27,055 nt of DNA from Paulinella micropora (lineage: Eukaryota > Cercozoa > Imbricatea > Euglyphida > Paulinellidae), in the NCBI GenBank assembly GCA_019918135.1, contig WBZZ01003915.1, positions 1 to 27,055 of the forward strand, read 5' to 3'. Shown here in pieces: positions 10,204 to 19,236 of this stretch. The translations under genes were made by a program, and so were the position numbers. The first letter of the stretch is position 1. Every line of letters begins with the position of its first letter. Under the pieces are notes generated by a model. The model was not told where the DNA came from. It ran no database searches and worked only from the letters and a program-made list of their open reading frames with translations.

Positions 10204-10872
10204 TGAGAAAGTCCGTAGTCTCGCCACCCCAGACCCCAGAAGAGCCGTTAATTAGGCTCGTTCTACACCTGGGTTCTGGGTTTGACCCAGATTTCTCTGC
10301 CCGTTCTACACCGATTTCTGGGTTCTGGCACGGACGAGCGAACAGTGCAGAGGGAAGAAGGAAGGTGAGGAGGGTGAAGGTTTTAGGGGCGCTCGTTGCG
10401 CTTCATTGCTTGCTGGAATATTGTTGTAGGCGAGGGGAAGAGACTAGAGTCAGAACTTAGTCAGAAATCGAGCGAGAAATGAAATATAAACTAGATATGA
10501 TAGAGGAAACAAAAATGGGTAAATAAACATAAATATGAGGGGAGAAATAGATCATGAGGGGAAAGTATAAGAGGAAAACCAGATATGATAAGGGTACAGA
10601 AAAGGCAGGGAAAAGGGAAAATGAGAGGAAAAACTAAGAGCTAAAGAAAAGGAAAAGAGGAATAAAGACTAAATATGATAGGGAAACAGAGATGCAAGAA
10701 AAAGAGAAAATATAATGGAAGAAACAGGAAATAGAAAAAGGGAAAGAAAGACTAGACATGAAAAAGAGACAGAAATGAAAGATAAAAAAGGAAAAAGGAG
10801 AGAAACGGGCAAGAATAAAACAAGGAAAAGAAAGGGAGACTATATACAAGGGAAGAAAGAGAAGAAACAAGT
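10204..10872. other. Intergenic DNA with a long purine-rich tract
   Basis: 10204-10330 contains two cgttctacacc copies 34 bp apart and a ctgggt/acccag inverted repeat. About 10330-10870 is strongly A/G rich on the + strand, with almost no pyrimidine runs. Open frames here (for example the Arg/Lys/Glu-rich one at 10715-10975) are explained by composition and are not called as genes. In the orientation of the neighbouring LINE-like remnant this would be its pyrimidine-rich 3' side. No poly(A) tail is seen. Confidence 0.5.
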
Positions 10873-13090
10873 TCAGTGGGAGCGTCGTGGCACGTCCCAC
10901 AGGCGCCGTTTGGCAGAGTCAATTATACGCGCATCGCCGCGCGCAGTTTCAGCCGCAGACATAGCACGAAAGTAGGGCAAGAGACCACGCGGGTTGAGAG
11001 GGAAATCATCGAGCATAGCATCAGCTAGTATATCCCTCGCAGCGGGTAGCCCTCGAATAACGCTTGCGTAATACGCCTGAACCTGGCGTAAATAAGCTAA
11101 TGCCTCACGACCAAGAGCACCAGTTGGTTCGAGAACCCAAGGGACAAGAGTTGTGCTTGACGCAGTAGCCAGTTGATCATATTGCCGATGCTTAACCACT
11201 TCACGTTGGGATGCCGCTGCAAGCGGAGTTGCTGCTTCAAGCCTTAGAGAATATTGAGCCAGTGGGGAAGCAAAGCTAACATCAATAATCACATTAGGGG
11301 GGCTAGTTCTACTGGGTCGCTACCAAACCCGAAGGTCAGGATGTTCTCTTGTTGAGTCCTGAAAGTAGAGGTGATCAGGTTCAATCTCGACGACTGCGCC
11401 ACAGCGTCGAAGGAAGGTAGCAAGCATCTTGAGGTAGTGTCGTGTCTTCTGATGATGGCACCTCCAACCAACTAGTGGACAAGTACGTGTCAGAAAATGA
11501 TACGTAGCGCTTTCAGGTGTAAGTAGGTGTTGACAGGCAGGGCAGTGAACGCCAGAGCTGGGAATGTCAGAAAGATGGATTAGGGGCAATGTAGCTAGAA
11601 GTGCCGCTTCTATCTCAGCATCTGTGAGTCAGGGCTCAGGATTAGCTGGGATAGTTGAGAAGGGTAATGCACGCGCTCCTTCTTGAGCAGCCGATAGCAT
11701 TAGTGCAGGGAAAGTGGGACCATGTTGATCTCTTCCTTGTAGAAGGAGCCGATTGCGGAGTGTTGAGTAGATGGAGTGAGTGAGTCTACTCTGGAGGTGA
11801 GCAGGTGGGATGATGCCGGGCGTGAACAATTGCCTGATGACAGCAGTTGGAACACCATTCCATTCTAGAGAATTGTAGCAGTCAGTAAGAACATCTCCAT
11901 CGGTAGCCAGCAAACGTCTAGGATCCTGTTGCTCCGGGATAGCCCGAGAAGAAACAGCTAGCATCAGTGTGGAACTGTAAGCGGCGTGTGCCAAAAGGGA
12001 TGTCTGTTGCGGGCAACAGGCTCCATACTTTCCTGGCAAGCGGATAAGTGACTGTGCCAAGGGAGTAGGGGAGTACTGATACCCAGGCGGGACGCAAAAC
12101 ACCGATACGTCAGGTTATCAAAGTGATGCGGACCCCGCATTGACAGATGAGGAGGCAGAACGCGCATGATGTAACTCATCCTTCTTTGAACACACGTGTT
12201 GAGAATGGCAAGAGCTGAAGCAGTTGACAAACCAGGGTGAAGAAGCGCACGCATTGTAGGGCATGAGATTCAGCTCTTGCAAGAGCCCATGAAGCAACAC
12301 CAACTGCCATCTCTGCATGAGTTGAGCACGTGACATTGATAGCAGATCCAGGTTGAAGTGAGGCGATTTGTTCCGTTGCAGTGTCTGAAGAGTGTGGATA
12401 GTACACTACACCTCCAAGCGTAGGCATGAAACCACGGAAGATGTGATCAGATTCAAGTTGAAAAGTAATTGTGCCAAAGGAGTAATGTGACTCGATACAA
12501 AGGTAGCGCCAGGCGGTAGAAGGAGACGTAGTTTTGGAACTGAGATCTGTAAGCCTCCGTTGTCTTGTTCAAGCAGATACCGCAGTTTGCCATATGACTC
12601 AGCCACGTCGGAAGGCGAGCCGATGATGTTGAAGTCATCAACGAGAGCGACTCCGATAGCGCCACCAGAGAGAGATTTCTCAAAGATTGGCTGAACGCTG
12701 AGTGCGAATAGTAAGCTTGCAAGGACGCAGCCCTGTTTGACTCCGCATTGAGATAGGAAGGAGTCGAGGACAGAGCCATTGTGTCTAACAAGAAGAAGAG
12801 AGGGTTGGGAGTAAGCTTGAAAGATGATGCGCCAAATTGGTCGTAGCTGGGGAGTTTCGAGGACTCGTTTCAGGAAAGTACTACGATGCCGGTATTGACT
12901 GGGCGGGGAGGATCAGTTGGTCTCGCGTGATGTGATTTCTTGGAAGCAAGCACAGGTGTCGCGTAGAGAAATAAACTTTCTATGGGCGTCAGGTCTCCAT
13001 TTGCAATAGCACAAACGATAGAATGTATGCCTCTAAGACATTCTGGATCTTTAGATAAAGCAAACAGGATCTCGGAAGTGTAGCCGTAAA
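10873..13090 (-). pseudogene. Non-LTR (LINE-like) reverse transcriptase with C-terminal restriction-like endonuclease region, decayed
   Basis: Reading leftwards, an N-terminal RT segment (about 13080-12960) is followed in another frame by palm sequence. The palm includes a GVKQG box, the LLFAL helix segment, and VDDF as the catalytic pair (12634-12642 encodes VDD). The thumb-like YIMRVLPPHLS segment lies near 12160. From 12102 to 10873 a single frame runs with TGA at 11629-11631 and TAG at 11320-11322. It carries a CPAC plus H/C cluster, then HPDLRV and IIDVS, resembling the zinc cluster and PD-(D/E)xK nuclease at the C-terminus of R2-type LINEs. Between the fingers segment and palm about 100 residues, including motif A, seem deleted (inference from family layout). 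The 5' end abuts the TTC repeat. RT call firm; endonuclease call moderate. Confidence 0.75.
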
Positions 13091-13093
13091 GTC

Positions 13094-13239
13094 TCTTCTT
13101 CTTCTTCTTCTTCTTCTTCTTCTTCTTCTTCTTCTTCTTCTTCTTCTTCTTCTTCTTCTTCTTCGTCTTCTTCTTCTTCTTCTTCTTCTTCTTCTTCTTC
13201 TTCTTCTTCTTCTTCTTCTTCTTCTTCTTCTTCTTCTTC
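13094..13239. repeat. (TTC)n microsatellite, about 48 units
   Basis: Uninterrupted TTC/CTT repeat of 146 bp except for one T-to-G change at 13165. On the minus strand it reads as GAA, giving a poly-Lys stretch in an artificial frame that runs into the LINE-like RT remnant. Long GAA/TTC tracts can form triplex structures and are prone to length error. Confidence 0.95.
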
Positions 13240-13648
13240 GCTTTTATTGAGAGAACAATTTTACAACTGGACTCAGGGAACGTCCACGTGAATAGTATAG
13301 CTAGTAAGTTATACCAGGTACACATGCCGCGGGCCAAAACACCTCTCTATATAAATCTATCAAACTTCGGCTCTGCCGTCCCCGCCATTTCTTTTTTAAA
13401 TGAACAAAACACTACTATTATTTTTTAAGTCGAAACCAGATCACAATGGCATCGTGCCACCGAGGTGTGAGTCTTGAAGTTACAACAAAAAAAGCCGGGG
13501 TGATTAAAAAAATGTTAAAAACTCGAAAAGTTATAGTTGCCTCCGTTTTGGACCCCACTAAAACGACCTAAAAAACATATGCAAATATGTTTTGACCGGC
13601 ACGGTTCATTAGATTCTCCTCTGCACGACGTTTCGACTTCACTAACTT
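13240..13648. other. Flank left of the LTR element, no gene seen
   Basis: AT-rich sequence with several A or T runs. No protein motif, RNA gene or repeat shared with the right flank was found. It ends at the LTR start at 13649. Confidence 0.4.
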
Positions 13649-13801
13649 TGTTACCGAGACCAAATATTTGATAATATAATAACTGTCTAACGACTTGTAG
13701 AATGAGGAATATCTAACGTAGAAGGGACTCCGTACTCTCCAAGCCAAGGTAAACCGACAGACCGGAACATAGAGTAATGCCATACCGGATGGGCCGGCAC
13801 A
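13649..13801 (-). repeat. 3' LTR (153 bp)
   Basis: Begins tgttaccgag and ends gccggcaca on the + strand, with TG..CA on both strands. It matches 26376-26533 along its length with about five substitutions and a 5-bp gap near 13781. An AT-rich block (ataatataataa) inside could serve as a TATA-like element. Confidence 0.9.
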
Positions 13802-13803
13802 AT

Positions 13804-13817
13804 CCCCTCTCCCCCCC
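13804..13817 (-). promoter_or_regulatory. Polypurine tract
   Basis: On the minus strand this reads GGGGGGGAGAGGGG and ends 2 nt before the LTR boundary. In LTR elements this RNase H-resistant tract primes plus-strand DNA synthesis. Its position confirms that the element points leftwards. Confidence 0.75.
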
Positions 13818-14067
13818 GAGCGTGCCCTCGTCAGGATGCGCGAGAAGTCGAGTTAAGACCAGGCGAACCAAACCGGGACTCTGATAAAATGTGAAAATTA
13901 TCTCGAGAGATGGTCTGTAACTGGACACTTCCCCTCGGATAAATTGCACACCCCGTGTTATCCTAAATTCACTTATCGTCCCCCCCACCTAGTGTGAGTC
14001 TATACTACCCCCCGGATAGTTATTGATGAATTCCATGTTTGTCCGATTTAAGCCCATCGGTTCCATA

Positions 14068-14223
14068 TTATCCCCCAGATTCGAGATCCGATGCGCTTCC
14101 ATTGCGCAAAAAGAAAATTTTGCACGAGTCCACTTTACGTAAAATGTATCGTCCCATATCTTCCGCCACCATGATTTTGCATAAGCCTTCTTGTGTAAAA
14201 TCCGAATCCATGAAAATTGCCAT
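14068..14223 (-). CDS. Possible 51-aa ORF between integrase and 3' LTR
   Basis: Starts with an ATG at 14223 created where the first 59-bp repeat unit differs (catggc for cgtggc). It ends at TAA at 14068-14070 and has a mixed, protein-like composition (MDSDFTQEGLCK near the start). No family recognised. It could be the end of a longer decayed frame or chance; the two overlapping frames on this strand are also partly open. Confidence 0.15.
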   Translation of the reverse strand: MAIFMDSDFTQEGLCKIMVAEDMGRYILRKVDSCKIFFLRNGSASDLESGG

Positions 14224-14580
14224 GTAACTAGTGGGAATTTGATCAATCCATCCACCTCCACTCGAACGTCGAAAATTGCCACGAAACTAGTGGGAATTTG
14301 CTCAATCCATCCACTTTCACTCGAACGTCGAAAATTTCCACGAAACTAGTGGGAATTTGATCAATCCATCCACTTCCACTCAAACGTCGAAAATTGCCAC
14401 GAAACTAGTGGGAAATTTGATCAATCCATCCACTTCCACTCGAACGTCGAAAATTGCCACGAAACTAGTGGGAATTTGATCAATCCATCCACTTCCACTC
14501 AAACGTCGAAAATTGCCACGAAACTAGTGGGAATTTGATCAATCCATCCACTTCCACTCGAACGTCGAAAATTGCCACGA
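14219..14580. repeat. 59-bp tandem array, six units
   Basis: Units start at 14219, 14278, 14337, 14396, 14456 and 14515, with a partial seventh at 14574. Five are 59 bp and one is 60 bp (an extra A). Each contains actagt, and most contain ttgatcaa, both palindromic, plus a cgaacgtcgaaaatt segment. Units differ by only a few bases. The array lies in the non-coding 3' part of the LTR element, between integrase and the 3' LTR. Confidence 0.95.
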
Positions 14581-14589
14581 ATCGAAAAA

Positions 14590-15130
14590 CCTTTTACCAG
14601 ATTAAGGCCCCAGGTGACGCTGTAGTCCCGGCATGTAGCCCAGGAGTGACTTAAGACGTCGTTGAGGGAAGGCCCCCGCCATTGGCAAGCCTCGGATACT
14701 CCCCATCGCCGTCCCCCCGGCGCTATCACTCCATGCTTGAAACGACCCCGAGTACCACTTATAGACCTACCCGTCTATCCATCCCATTCCCCCATTTGTT
14801 ATCCCCCTTTTGTCCCCCCCGTTCTCAGGTCGTCCCGTTGTTGTCCCGCATCGTCCCCTTGTTGATCCTTCCCTTATCCTCCCTATACACTATCCATACC
14901 TATTACTATCCGACCTCAAATCTATCCAATTCCATTACTATCCATCCTATATTCTATCCAACCTAGAATCTATCCCATTCTACTACTATCCGTCCTATAC
15001 TCTATCCCCTCTCCCCCTATTCCGCCATCCCCCAATCCGTCTCCCGCGTTGGTCCCCCCCCCCCCCCCCCCCCCCCGTGCCCGTGTTGCTATCCACGCAT
15101 ATATATACATATCCCGATCCGCATGCTGAG
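14590..15130. other. Pyrimidine-rich 3' non-coding region of the LTR element, with a 48-bp imperfect dimer and a C23 run
   Basis: The + strand is rich in C and T, with recurring ctatcc blocks. 14919-14966 and 14967-15014 are two diverged copies of a 48-bp unit beginning aatctatcc. 15054-15076 is an uninterrupted run of 23 C. Open frames here follow from the composition and carry no recognisable domain. Confidence 0.7.
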
Positions 15131-15521
15131 CGGTAAATGTCTTCCAGTCCGCGTTCCGCCGTCTTCGCATCCCTGCGCGGCAAAATAGGAATAGATTCCA
15201 TGAGTGACACATTCCGAGTGTACCGCGGCCTTGCTCGCCATATAGGCCCGTTGCCCTTCCGCGGTACCTGTGGGTGTATTTGTATTACCCCCTCCCTTCT
15301 CCTCTTCTTCATCATTCTTCATCTTTCTTTTCATCTTCTCAGTCTTTCCCGTCATCCTTTTCCCGTTCGTACCCCGTACGCTTACCCTTTGTCCAGCCAC
15401 CGCAGGCTGAGGGTGAATATCAATAATATTAAGTGAGCGTGAGGGTGATCAGTCCGTCAACGTCACCGACCTCGTTCCCCGGCGAGTTAAAATATTATCC
15501 TCCAAAGGCTTATAAGCCTGT

Positions 15522-15602
15522 CGTCGCGTCCCTGCGCGGAAAAAGAATTGTATCGTCGCGCCTTGCGCGAGATAAGATTATCCGTCATCGCGCCCTGCGC
15601 GG
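15522..15602. repeat. Three spaced GC palindromes (cgcg..ctgcgcgg type)
   Basis: Motifs begin at 15522 (cgtcgcgtccctgcgcgg), 15554 (cgtcgcgccttgcgcga) and 15583 (cgtcatcgcgccctgcgcgg). Starts are 32 and 29 bp apart, with AT-rich spacers of different sequence. Each can fold into a small hairpin. The spacers are short and the repeats few and variable, so this is not a CRISPR array. Confidence 0.7.
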
Positions 15603-15647
15603 AAATCCCAACATTCTCCGAGACAGGTAGAAGTAATTGTCGTGTAA

Positions 15648-15679
15648 TTTCATGTGTTCGCCTTCACCAGCACATGAAA
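15648..15679. other. 9-bp stem hairpin
   Basis: tttcatgtg at 15648-15656 pairs perfectly with cacatgaaa at 15671-15679, leaving a 14-nt loop. The right arm with its flank (cagcacatgaaag) recurs at about 15725-15737. It could be an RNA structure in the 3' region of the transcript; no known family recognised. Confidence 0.5.
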
Positions 15680-15932
15680 GAATACAATTATTGTCATGGC
15701 CCGTGCATGTGTGTCGTCTATAACCAGCACATGAAAGTTCACGTTTAGTATCGTGGCTTCTGCACATCGCTTATCCTTTTCCAAAAGGTTGATTTTTCCC
15801 GATTCCCGTTCAGACGATGACGTCCTTGCCCTCGCGCTCCTGCGCGTACCAAGTGTATATTATACACTTTAGGATCAAGCGATCCGCGGGTATCCTCGGC
15901 CGCTTCCCCCGGGCGCACCACCCCGGTTTCGG

Positions 15933-15993
15933 TCATCTTCTTATCTTTTCATTCTTCTCTTTCTCACTCATTTCTCGTCTCTCTTTCTTCCTT

Positions 15994-16052
<59 letters not shown>

Positions 16053-16970
16053 TCCTTCCCCTCCTCGTCCTCCGCTCCGTCCCGAGGGACGCTTCCTTCC
16101 CCTCGATCCCACCTGTGCCGGTGGTGCCCCGATAATCTCAAAGGGCCAGCCTCTCTCCTCCACCTCATCCCAGATGAACGTGGGGATTCGCCGCTCGTCC
16201 GTGAAGTCAAAAGGTATGTCCAGAACCTCCCTAGGTCGTGATTGCACCGTATAGGGCGTGTGGTCCTTATCATCCAACTGGATGCTGACATCCCAAGTCT
16301 CCCGCTTCTGCCCCCAGTTCTCCAGAAAAACTGGACTGAACCGACGGTCCTTTTCCATGTTAATCCTATCATCGCTCCTCCAGAACTGCATTACTGGGGC
16401 AATGCCCGCCGCCGCCTCGGACCTCGTACGTCCTCCGACCCTCAATATCCGCATGACATAGAAGTCATCCAGCGTATCATCCGAGACCTCTCTGTCCGCC
16501 GGTCGCATCAAGTAATACTTTCCGACTCTCCAGCGGATTTTGTCTATCTTGGTCGGGTCGTCCAACCACTTCTCTGACTGTGGACGCGATCCACCTCCGT
16601 CCCCTCCCTCTGGTGGTGGTCTCGGACGGGCCGTCTGTGCCCGCTGCTTCTCTTTCTCCTCCTTCCCCTCCTCCTTTGTTTCCTGTCGTAGTATTCCCTC
16701 CGAGCTCTCTGGCTCCTCCTTCCGCTCCTTAGTTTCCTCCTTGCCGTTGGCGCCCTCGCCTCCCTGGCGCTGTCTCCTGGATCCTCGTTCGTGAGCGCCC
16801 TTTTCCAGCTCCGTAATTGCATCCCGCAATCTTTGTTTCTCCTCCTCTTCCGGTTCGTACAGGAGCTGGTCCTTCAACCTCGCCAACTCTTCCGCCCGCT
16901 GCAAACGAGTAAGCAAAGGTGTCGGGTTGCCCCAGTCATCCGTCGTGCGCGCCAGTGCCTGCGCGTCCGT
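15933..16970 (-). pseudogene. Post-integrase extension of Pol with possible BAH/Tudor-like domain
   Basis: It continues the integrase frame past the TAG at 16971-16973. No ATG opens it, so it was probably translated as part of Pol or by read-through. Counting from 16916: residues about 1-45 are coiled-coil-like and acidic; 45-115 are low-complexity Glu/Lys/Gly/Pro; 125-250 form a compact, aromatic-rich region (VGKYYLMRP, DDFYVMRILRV, PVMQFWRSDD, RRFSPVFLENW); 289-310 are an (Arg-Glu)n run encoded by the CT microsatellite. The middle region resembles the beta-rich layout of BAH or Tudor chromatin readers, by eye only. Chromatin-reader tails after integrase are known in chromoviruses, where they guide insertion. 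Fold assignment is tentative. Confidence 0.45.
15999..16048. repeat. (CT)25 microsatellite
   Basis: Pure CT dinucleotide run, which reads as alternating Arg-Glu codons on the minus strand inside the post-integrase extension. Its length is likely variable. Confidence 0.95.
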
Positions 16971-18284
16971 CTAGTAATCCAATAGAAACGGTGAGAACTT
17001 GACCATCCGTCGTACATGCACGATCTGCTCTTTTGCCGTTTGCTGATGGCGGATTTTGTAGTTGTATGCCGCAGTTTGCTGCACCACGTGATACGGCCCC
17101 TGCCACTTTTCGTACAACTTCGCCGACACACCCACCGGGATGCTCGGGACGTATAACAAGACCGTGTCTCCCACGTTGAATTCCACATGTCGGAACTTTT
17201 GCTGCCCCTTGTCGTCCTTCCTCCTCATAGCAGCCTCGCGCTGCTTCCGGACGATGTGTTCAGCCTCCGCTATTGCCCGCAGGCGGCATGCCATCAATTC
17301 CGTCGGGTCATATAAAGCCGTGTCCTTGAAGCGATCCGTACGTGTGTTCAACACCCTTCCATGTACCAGTTGATTCGGGCAAAGCCGAACGCTTCCCCCT
17401 AAAGACGAGGAGCCCAAAACCGCAAACGTAAAAGCCTGCACCGTCTCCGGCCACATCTTTTGGTTGTTCTGCCAATAGATTTTCAAGGATGCCTGTCTTG
17501 TGCATCCGCTCGATTTTCCCGTTTGCCATTGGATTGTATGTCGTAACGTAGTTCCATTGAACCCAAAATATGCACTGAGTTCGTTCGAGAGCCAGTTGAT
17601 GAACGAACTCCCTCTGTCTGATATGATCTTCCTTGGAACTCCGATCCTGCAGAAAACGTGATCGATCAGAGCCTTAGCGGTCGCTTCCTTGGTCTCGTCC
17701 TTAGTGGGTACCATGATCACGTAATTCGACGCCCTGTCAATGGCCGTAAGTATGTACTTGAACCCCCCTTCGCCCGCTTCCGGTAGAGGGCCCACATAGT
17801 CGATGTGGATCGTCTCGAAAATGTCGCTCGTGACCTCGTACTGTCCCAGCAAACCCTTGGTTGCGTCATATGGCGTCTTTGCTCTCTGGCACGGCGCGCA
17901 GCCGTTGATGAATCGTTCCACATTCTTACTCATACTTTCCCAGTAGAACTTCCTTGTCAGCGACCACTTCTTCCTTTCCAATCCTGGATGACTCTGCATG
18001 GGACAGTTATGTGCCCCGATCATAATCGCATGCCGTAATGCCGCTGGTACCCACACCGTCCACCTTTCCGGGTTTTCCTTGTGCCTGCCGTCCGTGCCCA
18101 TATACCAGATCAGCTCATCCGAATACGTGTGCGTCTCTAGCTGCCGCTTCACTGCCTCAGTACGTGTTTCCGGCGTCGGGTTCTTCACGTGTTGGATCAG
18201 TGCCTTGAATTCCTTCGCCTCGCTCGTCAGACTCCGAAACTTGTCCACCGAAGCAAACTTGATTTGCGCTAAGTCCAAAGCCAT
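16971..18284 (-). pseudogene. Integrase (DDE type) of the Ty3/Gypsy element
   Basis: 437 codons from the ATG at 18284 to a TAG. The N-terminal HHCC zinc domain is clear: His92, His99, Cys129, Cys132. The catalytic core has Asp162 (IDYVGPLP) and Asp223 (SDRGSSF). The third catalytic residue is not in this frame. The matching segment NGKIERMHK, with Glu at 17509-17511, lies in an overlapping frame at about 17470-17550. Two compensating frame changes therefore flank it, and the 437-codon ORF carries about 25 wrong residues there. The frame returns at NNQKMWPE. The C-terminus has a GPY-type module (KWQGPYHVV) followed by HVRRMVKF. It would insert the cDNA into the host genome; as read it should be inactive. 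Confidence 0.88.
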
Positions 18285-18775
18285 CCGGCTGGGATGCGTC
18301 TTCTCAACACCGTCACGTCCTCCTGGTCCGGTAACAATGGCTCCCCTTCTGCCTTAGGGCTGACCACTACGTTGCCAACCATTGGGATCTGTCGCCATGG
18401 AAACCTTGGCGTTTCCATCTCCTCCGCCTCTCTTTCCGCGTGCAACGCCGCGTCCCACTCGTATTCCTCGAGACTGTCCTTCGCGCATTGGTCCTCGTGC
18501 TCCTCACAACACTCTCGTGGTGCCTTACTAACCGCCTCATACAACCTGAGGTCCCTCTCATGTTCCTGTTTTTCTCCTCCCCCCGACGTACGAAACTTGT
18601 ACGCTGCCGACACCTCCTCCGCGTATATCATACCGTTCATCGGCTTCTTGTCTTCAAAATCCGGTTCACGCTCTATCTTTTCCAAGTCCATGAATCCCCA
18701 TACCGTCAAGACTGCCGCCGCCGTGGTGAACCTAAATCGCGTCAGGTTCATCCTTTTCGCTTCTCCCCATCCCAT
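18269..18775 (-). pseudogene. Pol linker between RNase H and integrase
   Basis: 168-codon open stretch that overlaps the end of the RNase H frame and the start of the integrase frame, each in a different phase. It is acidic, with clusters of Glu/Asp and a CCEEHEDQC segment, and has no domain I recognise. Its place and composition fit the spacer found between RNase H and integrase in Ty3/Gypsy Pol. Joining to both neighbours would need frame changes near 18755 and near 18290. Confidence 0.55.
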
Positions 18776-19236
18776 ATCGGTTTGACCGTGAACACCTCTG
18801 GCGCCTGGTGTTGTTGTTGTTCCGCCCCCGTCTTTCCCCGTGATCCCCCATCCTCTGCCGTGCCCCCAGACCGAGACTGGTGATCAGCCAAAAACTTCTC
18901 CTTTCCCTTGATATATTCTATCTGGAAGTCGTATTCCGACAACTCCTGTTGCCATCGCGCTAACCGTCCCGTGTGATCCTGTGACATCAACCACCGGAGG
19001 TTGTTGTGATCCGTTCTCACTCTCGTTTCCTTCGCCCCCCATAAATATTCCCGCAGCCGCTTGAAGCCCCAGACAATAGCCAGTGCCTCCCGTTGTCTGG
19101 TACAGTATTGCCTCTCCGCACTCGACATTCGTCGACTAAGAAACATTACCGGCCGCAGTCGCCCCTTTTCGTCCGCTTGCTGAAGCACTCCTCCTATCGC
19201 GTAGGCCGACGCGTCCGTATCCAGAATAAAGGTGCC
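18748..19236 (-). pseudogene. RNase H domain of Pol
   Basis: Catalytic pattern typical of Ty3/Gypsy RNase H: Asp in FILDTDASAYAIGG just after the upstream TGA, Glu in RQREALAIVWG, Asp in VRTDHNNLRWL, and the final LADHQSR box where most relatives have ADALSR. The ERQYCTRQRE and DFQIEYIKGKE stretches are also characteristic. It would degrade the RNA template during reverse transcription. It is in the same frame as the RT palm ORF, separated only by the TGA at 19237-19239. Confidence 0.88.

Larger units (their letters stand above)
15131..15932. other. Non-coding region with short palindromic repeats
   Basis: No protein motif seen. It holds a family of short GC-rich palindromic motifs, a perfect hairpin and duplicated cagcacatgaaag blocks, described separately. 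Related sites also occur at about 15168 (gcatccctgcgcggc) and about 15833 (ctcgcgctcctgcgcg). Confidence 0.4.

Noticed and set aside
10240..10330. tRNA-like segment with gggttctgggtttgacccag
   Set aside because: Only a local inverted repeat; no acceptor stem, anticodon arm or matching spacing found.
10715..10975. Lys/Arg/Glu-rich 86-codon frame on the + strand and its antisense partner
   Set aside because: Explained by the polypurine composition; no domain and no neighbour supports a gene.
12870..13337. 155-codon protein with a long poly-Lys stretch
   Set aside because: The Lys run is the TTC microsatellite read on the minus strand. Only the part left of the repeat is real RT remnant; the upstream part has no similarity to it.
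15522..15602. CRISPR-like array
   Set aside because: Only three variable motifs with short spacers of unequal length, in a eukaryotic retroelement, and no associated genes.
16242..16794. + strand ORFs of 67-111 codons opposite the post-integrase extension
   Set aside because: Shadow frames of the minus-strand coding sequence with no motif.
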